DNA from: Planctomycetia bacterium
Lineage (GTDB): Bacteria; Planctomycetota; Planctomycetia; Pirellulales; Thermoguttaceae
Direction: 5' to 3'
Assembly: GCA_026401055.1 (NCBI GenBank)
Contig: JAPLNP010000455.1
Span: 1 to 34,286, forward strand
DNA length: 34,286 nt
The notes beneath the pieces were generated by a model. It had not been told where the DNA came from. It did no database searches and saw only the letters and a list, made by a program, of their open reading frames with translations. The translations under genes were made by a program, and so were the position numbers. This document shows, piece by piece, positions 1 through 7,100 of the stretch (position 1 is the first letter of the stretch; each line of letters begins with the position of its first letter).

Positions 1-989
1 AGAAACCGGCGGAAGAACCTCCCAAGGCAGCGCCGGAGCAGAAACCGGCGGAGAAGGCTGCCTCAAGTTCCGTGCAGCGCCGCGGGTGGCGCATTCAATT
101 GGTCGGGCTTGAGCAGGACGCCGGGGTTCAGCCCGAGCCCACGAAGGCTGCTCCGGCCGAAACGCCCAAAGCGTCGCCACCCGAGCAGACCCCGGCGCCC
201 AAGGCAGCGCCCGCCGAACCAAAGCCCGCCGAACCAAAGCCCGCCGAAGCAAAGCCCGCCGAAGCAAAGCCCGCCGGGAAGCCGCCGATCGTCCTCATCC
301 CCGGCGAGGGCAGCATCACGATCCAATCGGACGACTCGGAAGCCATCGAACAGATGGAATCGTTGCTGCGTTCTCTTTCGCCCAAGATCGACTTCCGCGA
401 CCGGAACGTCGAGGTCTTCACGCTGCGTTACACCGACGCCATCTCTCTGGCCGACCGGTTGCAGGAACTGTTTCGCCAGATGACGCCCCGGTATCGGCGG
501 GGGGGAGCCAGCCAGACGATGATCGTCGGCGACGAGCGGCTCAACACCATCGTCGTGCGGGGCAGCCGGACGGATCGGGCGACCATCGCCAGCCTGATCG
601 AAGTGCTCGACTCGGCCGCGGTCACCGAAGACATCGCCACCAACCAGCCGACCATGGTGGCGGTCCACAACACCAGCGCCGCCCGAATCGAACAGATGGT
701 CCGCGACGTGTTCCAAGCCCAGCTTACGCTTACCGGGCGCGGCAGGACCCACGAGGGGCGACTCGCGCCGCAAATCACGGTCGACGAAATGACCAACTCG
801 CTGGTCGTCATGGCCCAGGAGCCGTTGCGGACCCAGGTCACCCAGTTGATCCAAACCCTGGACCAGTCAGCCGGCGAGGAAACGGCCAACACGCTGAAGC
901 TCATCCCGTTGAAGAACACCAATGCCGAGCGCGTCCAAAAAGCCCTCGACGCCACCATCGAACGCTCCCATCGACGCCGGCACCAGTGA
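1..989 (+). CDS. Secretin-N-domain (NolW-like) repeat protein, 3' part only
   Basis: The frame is open from base 3 with no start in the window, so the 5' part lies upstream. The first ~90 visible residues are a Pro/Ala/Lys/Glu linker containing four 15-bp repeats. Two NolW/Secretin_N-like modules follow. The first runs from about 'VEVFTLRYTDAISLADRLQ' to 'LIEVLDS', and the second from 'PTMVAVHNTSAARIEQMV' to 'LIQTLDQ'. Each is a beta-alpha-beta unit ending in a 'xNxLVVxA'-like strand. A third begins at 'NTLKLIPLKNTNAERVQ' but the frame stops about 25 residues into it, after a basic non-family tail (RSHRRRHQ). This family is common in Planctomycetes with many such modules and often no pore domain. 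The end is abrupt and sits 39 bp from the convergent serpin-like gene, so a frameshift or deletion is possible. Family confident; exact role unknown. Confidence 0.75.
   Translation, partial: KPAEEPPKAAPEQKPAEKAASSSVQRRGWRIQLVGLEQDAGVQPEPTKAAPAETPKASPPEQTPAPKAAPAEPKPAEPKPAEAKPAEAKPAGKPPIVLIPGEGSITIQSDDSEAIEQMESLLRSLSPKIDFRDRNVEVFTLRYTDAISLADRLQELFRQMTPRYRRGGASQTMIVGDERLNTIVVRGSRTDRATIASLIEVLDSAAVTEDIATNQPTMVAVHNTSAARIEQMVRDVFQAQLTLTGRGRTHEGRLAPQITVDEMTNSLVVMAQEPLRTQVTQLIQTLDQSAGEETANTLKLIPLKNTNAERVQKALDATIERSHRRRHQ
213..272 (+). repeat. Four tandem 15-bp repeats in a linker
   Basis: Four consecutive 15-bp units run from base 213 to 272. They encode AEPKP twice and then AEAKP twice, and the only difference between the two pairs is one C/G change in the third codon. 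Similar but more degenerate AEKP-type sequence lies upstream from base 3. This is an extended, probably periplasmic, spacer before the NolW-like modules. Confidence 0.85.
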
Positions 990-1028
990 GTGGATCATTT
1001 CCGGGCGGCCGGTCGAGGATACCAGCGG

Positions 1029-2198
1029 CTATTTGGCTGCCCATTTAGTGAGCAGTTCCGCGTTCTCGACCCACATGACGAAGTACGGCGTCTTTGCGTC
1101 CCGCTTCTTCATGCAGATGAGGAAGGGGCGGTCCAGGACGTAATGGATGTCCTGGGGTTTGCAGTATTGCTTCGACTCGGACTTGAGCTCCGCGCCGCTG
1201 CGATCCAGGCGAAACGAGATGTCCTGTTGGGCAACGTCGAGACGTTGTCCCGCCAGCTTCGAATTGGTGAACGTCTTGCACTCCAGTTCGGCGAAATGAT
1301 GAGAAATCCGCCAGCAGATGTCGGGAACGAGCAACACGTCTCTGGGGCCGATACGTTCCACAAACTGGGCCCACCCAGGGTCTTTCTCCCTCGTCTTCTC
1401 CAGTTCAGCCCGTTCGCTCTCAACCCGCGCCAACGCAGCCGCAAGTGTGGGTTCTCGGTTGATTCGCGCAACGATGATCTGACTCGGCGATGATTCCGCG
1501 CAGAGATCGACGGCGAATTCCAAGCCTTTGTCCCAGGGTTTTCCTTTCCAAAAGAGGACGCGAGGCTGGGCGCGGAGCTTCTCGTAGGCGTAGTCGTCCT
1601 CGGAACGAATGCCGAAGGAGCTCAACTCCGTCTTATTGCCCGCGCCGTCAGTGAACACCATAGGGCTGCGGCTCTGGAAGTACGGAACAAGGAATGCGAC
1701 ATTCGCCTCAAGGTAGGCATACGCGACGAACGAATTGGGCAGTATTCCGGGGAACGTCGGCGGGGCCTTCGTCGGAAAGTCTGCCGCGAGGTCGTTCTGG
1801 ATCTGGTCGACTATGCCCTTGTCGTTCCAGCCCGCCGCAACATACATGCTTGCCTTGGGGACGTCGGGACGCGGGTCGGCGGCCTGGTTCAGCTCCAGGG
1901 CCACTTTCGGGGAATCCTGCAGAGATGGCGGCTCCTTGGCCACGTCCTCTTCCATCGCTTTCCACGCCGACAGGAAAGACGCACACCAGATCGCGTTCAT
2001 CCCCTCTTGGATGGGCGCGTCCAATGTGGCGACCACGATGGTCGCCTTCAACTCCTGGGAATCGCCGTCAAAGGTCAGTTCGCCCGTCGGGGCCGGAAGG
2101 CGGCCGCCGCTGAAAAACAAGAGGACCGCGCCAACCGCCGCAATGACAGTCAGACCAACGATAATACGGATTCTAGCCTTCGATGAGCTCAGACGCAT
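1029..2198 (-). CDS. Membrane-anchored serpin-like protein
   Basis: 389 residues from ATG 2198; an in-frame GTG lies nine codons upstream. Residues 1-30 form one uncleaved-looking membrane anchor (RIIVGLTVIAAVGAVLLFF), so the rest is probably periplasmic. Several stretches follow the serpin fold in order. These are a helix-A-like 'NAIWCASFLSAWKAM', a central strand like serpin 'VNAxYFxxxWxxxF' (AYAYLEANVAFLVPYF followed by 'PMVFTDG'), and a hinge-like 'DISFRLDRSGAELKSESK'. The C-terminal strands are 'LDRPFLICMKK' and 'KTPYFVMWVENAE', which parallel 'NKPFVFLM' and 'KSPLFMGKVVNP' of alpha-1-antitrypsin. The distance from hinge Gly to the 'PF' strand is 25 residues against 27 in antitrypsin. The hinge lacks the small residues needed for rapid loop insertion, so it may be non-inhibitory. 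No computed alignment was possible; it could be a remote or degenerate family member. Confidence 0.6.
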   Translation of the reverse strand: MRLSSSKARIRIIVGLTVIAAVGAVLLFFSGGRLPAPTGELTFDGDSQELKATIVVATLDAPIQEGMNAIWCASFLSAWKAMEEDVAKEPPSLQDSPKVALELNQAADPRPDVPKASMYVAAGWNDKGIVDQIQNDLAADFPTKAPPTFPGILPNSFVAYAYLEANVAFLVPYFQSRSPMVFTDGAGNKTELSSFGIRSEDDYAYEKLRAQPRVLFWKGKPWDKGLEFAVDLCAESSPSQIIVARINREPTLAAALARVESERAELEKTREKDPGWAQFVERIGPRDVLLVPDICWRISHHFAELECKTFTNSKLAGQRLDVAQQDISFRLDRSGAELKSESKQYCKPQDIHYVLDRPFLICMKKRDAKTPYFVMWVENAELLTKWAAK

Positions 2199-2317
2199 GG
2201 TTCCACCCCACTTCTGCGCGGTCACGCGATCTCCACTGCCGTGAGGATAGCACGCGGCACCGGTTCTGTGAACCGAGGGGGTCGCAGTATCAGGACCGGC
2301 GAATCAATGACGGTATT

Positions 2318-2368
2318 GTCGCCTTTCGCTCCGCGAAAGTGGCGGCCTTTCGCGAAGCGAAAGGCGAC
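2318..2368. repeat. Inverted repeat, 22-bp arms, 7-nt loop
   Basis: The left arm is 2318-2339 and the right arm 2347-2368. They pair at 21 of 22 positions around a 7-nt loop. The arms contain the palindromic cores 'ctttcgctccgcgaaag' and 'ctttcgcgaagcgaaag'. The element lies just downstream of the minus-strand gene ending at 2389 and upstream of the serpin-like gene. It could act as a transcription terminator or attenuator. It has no T-tract and resembles a mobile REP-like palindrome. Confidence 0.75.
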
Positions 2369-2388
2369 ACTCGTTTCCGCGCCGATCC

Positions 2389-3015
2389 TCACGGGCTGTG
2401 GGGCGGCTGGTGGGCGTGCTGGATGTCGTTGTGAATGATCGGCACGGCGACCGCGCCGGCGGCGATGCCCGCCACGGCCAACGCCTTGGGAAAGCCCAGC
2501 CGGACGAACGTGACTTGCCCGCGGATCGTCGGTCCGCCGTCGGACACGCGGACTTCGGCCACGGACGCGGGAGGCGCCGCTTCGGCGGTCCAGAGACGAC
2601 AATGCCGCCAGTGAGCACCTTGGGGCCCGGTGACGACGAGATCGACGGCCCCGGGCGAGAGCCGCCTTAGCGCGAAGCGCCCTTGGGGGTCGACGTTGGT
2701 TTCGGCGACGATCTGCCCGGCGCGAAGCACGATCGCCAGCCGCGCCGCCATGTTTCCATTTCCGCGGGTCGAATCCGCGTCGGCCGCGATGAGCCGACCT
2801 TGGAGAACGCCGCCGGGCTGGAGCACGACGTCGTCGACGGCGAAGCCGGCCGCGAGCGAGTCGGCCGTTGCCGGGGAAGGAGAAGCCGTGCCGTCCGACG
2901 GGCGTTCGGCCGCCCAGGCGGACGGCGTGCCCATGGCGATGGCCAGCGAGAATGCCACCACGCCTGTGCAAATGAACCGCCCTGGGCAAAGCCCTTTGCG
3001 TCGGACGAGGTTCAC
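2389..3015 (-). CDS. Small secreted paralogue A with C-terminal membrane tail
   Basis: 208 residues from GTG 3015, chosen because CAGGAG sits 8 nt upstream. A signal peptide (CTGVVAFSLAIAMGTPSAWA) leads into a beta-rich domain with 'DVVLQPGGVLQGRLI', 'VDPQGRFALRRLSPGAVDL' and 'CRLWTAEAAPPAS'. This resembles carboxypeptidase-regulatory-like (Ig-like) repeats. The protein ends with a hydrophobic helix (ALAVAGIAAGAVAVPII) and the tail 'HNDIQHAHQPPHSP'. The same plan and motifs occur in the genes at 3083-3628 and 8950-9474, of which this is the most diverged. It lies 67 bp downstream of 3083-3628 in the same direction and is probably co-transcribed with it. Function unknown; likely exported and anchored by its C-terminus. 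Confidence 0.7.
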   Translation of the reverse strand: MNLVRRKGLCPGRFICTGVVAFSLAIAMGTPSAWAAERPSDGTASPSPATADSLAAGFAVDDVVLQPGGVLQGRLIAADADSTRGNGNMAARLAIVLRAGQIVAETNVDPQGRFALRRLSPGAVDLVVTGPQGAHWRHCRLWTAEAAPPASVAEVRVSDGGPTIRGQVTFVRLGFPKALAVAGIAAGAVAVPIIHNDIQHAHQPPHSP

Positions 3016-3058
3016 TCAGAAAGCTCCTGCGTGAGACTGGAGACTGTAGAGGCTTGCG

Positions 3059-3075
3059 ATCGGGACAGTCCCCTG
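3059..3075. repeat. Partial copy of the gggacagtccc palindromic element
   Basis: The core 'atcgggacagtcccc' also ends the complete element at 8671-8750. Its central 11 bases (3062-3072) form a perfect inverted repeat, gggac-a-gtccc. It sits in the 67-bp gap between two minus-strand paralogues. No matching second arm was found nearby, so it looks like a solo half-element. Confidence 0.5.
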
Positions 3076-3082
3076 GAGTTGG

Positions 3083-3628
3083 TCACGGGCTGGCGGGAGT
3101 ACTGTCCTTGTCGGCTTGGTTGTTGTGGATGATGACCGGGATGGCGATCGCGGCGGCGATGAGTCCGGCGATGACCCAGGGCTGCCCAAGCCAGTAGCCG
3201 ACCGGCCCCTGCTGCGCCCGGACGGGCCCTTGGCCGACGACGAGCATTGCGCCCGGCTGCGCGGCGGGAGGCGCGGTTTTCGGCGCCCAGAGCCGATAGA
3301 CGCCCTGCGTCTTGGCCGCCACCACGCGATAGGTTCCGGCGGGCACTTTGGGCATGAGGAAGTAGCCGGACTTGTCCGTCGTCGCCGTGGTCACGACGCG
3401 ATCTTGCTGGACGAGCGAGACCGGCAGTTGTGCCTGGGGCCTGCCTTGGGCATCGACCACCTGGCCGAACAACAAACCGCCTTCGTGGAGTCCAACGTCG
3501 ATCGCCTGGGGCACCGGCGGCGCGCTCGTCGTGGGGGCGGTGGCCGCGTACAAGACCGGTGTCGGAATCAAGAGTCCCAAACACGCAAGCGATACGGCTA
3601 TCGCACGCAACATGGCCGCGTACTTCAT
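3083..3628 (-). CDS. Small secreted paralogue B with C-terminal membrane tail
   Basis: 181 residues from ATG 3628. This start has AAAGGA 8 nt upstream and begins right at a signal peptide (MKYAAMLRAIAVSLACLGLL...VLYAA), so it is preferred over the longer frame. The mature part has 'DVGLHEGGLLFGQVVDAQG', then 'DKSGYFLMPKVPAGTYRVV', typical of a carboxypeptidase-regulatory-like/SdrD-B-like fold. Then come 'YRLWAPKTAPPAAQPGAM', a membrane helix (VIAGLIAAAIAIPVII) and the tail 'HNNQADKDSTPASP'. It is clearly homologous to 8950-9474, with shared GQVVD, YRLWAP.TAPP and IHN. It is transcribed away from the large adhesin-like gene and precedes paralogue A. Probably anchored in a membrane with the domain in the periplasm; function unknown. 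Confidence 0.75.
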   Translation of the reverse strand: MKYAAMLRAIAVSLACLGLLIPTPVLYAATAPTTSAPPVPQAIDVGLHEGGLLFGQVVDAQGRPQAQLPVSLVQQDRVVTTATTDKSGYFLMPKVPAGTYRVVAAKTQGVYRLWAPKTAPPAAQPGAMLVVGQGPVRAQQGPVGYWLGQPWVIAGLIAAAIAIPVIIHNNQADKDSTPASP

Positions 3629-4115
3629 GAAACCGGTCCTTTCCGAAATCTGACGTGAGCGCGCTGGACAACCGCCGACGGCCGCCCGCAATCCAGGCCG
3701 GCGGCGACAAGACCTTCCATCCGGTTTTCGACGCGAGGCGGGATGCTACCGCAAACCGCCAGTCCGGGGAAGGGCAATTTGGGCCGGTAGCGGAGAGGTT
3801 CCCGGTAGGCGGTGGGGGGCAGCCGGCCGTGCGAATCGATGGTCCCCCCGTTCTGATAAGCGCGCACCTCACTTCAGTGCGGGTCTAGATTCTATCCATT
3901 CACCCCATTTTGACGCGCACGTCGATACAACCGTCACATTTTGACAGAATTGCCGAATGTTTTGAAATCAGCGTGCCGAAAATGAAGTTTGACGATCGTA
4001 CCGGATTTGTCGGTTGTGCGGATTGTTCCGCGCCACCTACAAAGGGATTGGCGTAACGCAAGGCACGGGCCGCATCCCGACGACCGGCATTAGCGACCAA
4101 GAAGGAGAACCTACC
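3629..4115. other. Divergent intergenic region between paralogue B and the adhesin
   Basis: 487 bp with no convincing gene; the overlapping frames lack start signals and family-like sequence. The half next to paralogue B is GC-rich. From about 3880 to 4090 the sequence is markedly more A/T-rich and holds a candidate promoter (3941-3968) and a 9-bp direct repeat (3906-3914 and 3937-3945). It is the shared upstream region of two divergent units, so it is the natural place for joint control. Confidence 0.6.
3941..3968 (+). promoter_or_regulatory. Candidate sigma70-type promoter for the adhesin gene
   Basis: A perfect TTGACA (3941-3946) is followed after 16 nt by TGAAAT (3963-3968), which matches the -10 consensus at four of six positions. 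It sits in the A/T-richer part of the divergent region and would give a leader of about 140 nt before the GTG at 4116. The -35 overlaps the second copy of a 'cattttgac' direct repeat (first copy at 3906-3914, 31 bp upstream), a possible operator. Pattern match only. Confidence 0.35.
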
Positions 4116-7100
4116 GTGGCACTCGACTTCAGAGCACCATTACGATCCAGATTTCTGCCCTTGGCGATGGGGATCGCGACCGTATTGGTCGGCCTGTGCT
4201 TATCCTCGCCGCTTCGCGCCCAAGTCGAAGGAGCCGAGCCGGTCGTCGATTCGACGCTGCCGTTCACCGAAACCGGCTACGGCGTGGTCGGTATCGGAGC
4301 GACGAACCTTCAGATGTCGTATTCGTCGCCACGGTACGGGCAAGACAACGGCCAGTTCGGCGTTGGACTTCAGAACCGCCGGTTGGTCGACGGCGGCGCC
4401 TTGCTTTTCGACGTCCAGTACGATCTCGACTTCGGCGACAACCGGTCGATGGGCGTCAACGCCGGTGGTGGTTTTCGCTGGATGGTCCCCGGTTTGCTGA
4501 GCGGGGCGCCGCGGATTCTTGGCGTCACGGGCTGGTACGACGGAAGGAACACGCGACTGAAGAACTACTTCAACCAGGTCGGCCTGAGTCTCGAGTCTCT
4601 CGGCGAACAATGGGATTTCCGCGTCAACGCCAACATCATTGCCGGCAAAGACCGTCAGGAGGGCGACGCCATCCCCACCGGCGATATCGGATATCAGGGC
4701 TTCTACCTGTCGCAAATGACCCTGGTGCCCGTCGATCAGGCGGCCAGCGTGATTGATTTCGAGGCGGCCTTCCGCGTGCGCAATCGGAACGTCTGGCTCT
4801 TTGCCGGCCCCTACTCGGTCCATACCCCGGGGAACACCGACGCCGGTTTCAAGGCGGGGGCGCGAGGCTACGTCGGGGACGATCTCCAACTGCAACTGGC
4901 GGTCACCAACGACGACTTCTTCGGCACGGACGTCACGTTCGGCATGATCTGGTTTCCCGGACGGACAAAGTTGCACGGACGCGGGGCCTGCGGCCTGGAG
5001 AACCGCTTGAGAGAGCCGGTCCTCCGCAATGACTATATCGCCATCAAACGCCAAACGACCCAGGGCGCCATCCCGTTGACCGACACCAACGGCGATCTGA
5101 TCCGCGTGGTACACGTCGACAGCACCGCCGCCGCTCCGGGTAATGGAAGCTACGAAAGCCCGTTTGCCAGCCTGAATAACGTCTACGCCGGCTCGCAGGC
5201 GAAGGACATCGTCCTGGTCCACTCTGGAAGCGAGTTCGACGGCGAGTCGGTCGAGTTGCGCGACTTCCAGCGGCTGTTGGGCGAGGGTGGCAACGAGACC
5301 CATTCCGTGTCGACGAGCAAGTTCGGCCTGGTCGACCTGCCCGAGACGTCCCCCGGCGCCCTGGCCGGAGCGATTCCCATCATTCACGACGCACCCGGCG
5401 CCGCGGTGACGCTGGCTGCCGGCAGCATCTCGCATGACGCGGCCACCGACGTTTCCTCCAACGAGGTGTCCAACCTGTCGATCGACGGCGGCGCGCGGGG
5501 CATCGTCTCGCCGACGGTCGGCACGGCCACGGCCAGCATCAGCCTCGTGAACATCGCCAACACCACCGGCCACGGGATCGAACTCACGCCGTTCGTCGAG
5601 ACGATCACGGACACCAGCGTCAAGCAGGTCCGATTCAGCCCCACGATCGGCGAGGTCACGTTCAACAACGTCGGCGGCGACGACATCCACCTGGACGCAA
5701 CGACGTCGGAGCCCTCCAGCACGACCGTCACCGAGAGCATCCGGATCACCGAGGCCTCGAGCGTCGACGGGAACGGCCGCGGCATCAACATCATCAACAA
5801 CAAGAGCGCGGCCACGATCGCGGACTACACCTTCGACGGCGGCACCACCGCGACCGGCGCCCTGCGATTCTCGGGTAGCCAGGCGGGTGCCACCGTCTCC
5901 AACGCGTCCATCGGCGGCGGCGCCGGAGTCGGCATCGACATCGTTGACGACTCCAAGGGAACCTTCACGTTCACGAGCACGACCGTGGAGGACACGGGCG
6001 GCGCGGCCTTCAACCTCAACGGCGGCACGGCCGCCGTCACCTTCACCGGCAAGATCACCCAGGGCGCCAACGCGGCGGCCGTGGCCGTCACCGGGCACAA
6101 GACCGGTACGGTCACGTTCAACGAGGCGACGACCGACGAGGGCGTCATCGAGGCGACCAACGGCACCGGCCTCCGGTTCGACGACGCCGACGGCGTCTAC
6201 ACGTTCAACCATGCCGTCGATCTCGCTGGCGGGGACGCCGGCATCGACATCGTCAACGACTCCGCCGGGCTGTTCACCTTCAAGAAGACGACGATCACGA
6301 GCCCGACCGGCGCCGCCTTCAACCTCAACAGCGGCACGGCCACCGTCACCTTCACCGGCAATATCACCCAGGCCAACAACGCGGCGGCCGTGGCCATCGG
6401 CGGCGAGCACAAGACCGGCACAGTCACGTTCAATGAGGCAACGACCGACGAGGGCGTCATCACGGCGACCAACGGGACCGGCCTCCAGTTCGACAACGCC
6501 GACGGCACCTACAAGTTCAACCATGCCGTCGTGCTCAGTAACACGGTTGTCGGCGGGGACGCCGGCATCGACATCACGAACGACTCCGGCGGCACGTTCA
6601 CCTTCGCCAAGACGACGATCACCAGCCCGACCGGCACCGCCTTCAACCTCAACAGCGGCACGGCCACCGTCACCTTCACCGGCAAGATCACCCAGGCCAA
6701 CAACGCGGCGGCCGTGGCCATCGGCGGCGAGCACAAGACCGGCACGGTCACGTTCAACGAGGCAACGACCGACGAGGGCGTCATCACGGCGACCAACGGG
6801 ACCGGCCTCCAGTTCGACAACGCCGACGGCACCTACAAGTTCAACCATGCCGTCGTGCTCAGCAACACGGTTGTCGGCGGGGACGCCGGCATCGACATCA
6901 CGAACGACTCCGGCGGCACGTTCACCTTCGCCAAGACGACGATCACCGACCCGACCGGCACCGCCTTCAACCTTAACGGCGGCACGGCCACCGTCACCTT
7001 CACCGGCAAGATCACCCAGAGCAACAACGCGGCTGCCGTGGCCATCGGCGGCGGTCACAAGACCGGCACGGTCACGTTTAACGAGGCAACGACCGGCGCG

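Noticed and set aside
4200-7058. A 952-residue minus-strand frame opposite the beta-helix gene
   Set aside because: It is the antisense of repeated GC-rich codons (Gly/Val/Asp-rich without motifs); the plus-strand gene has a ribosome-binding site, signal peptide and domains.
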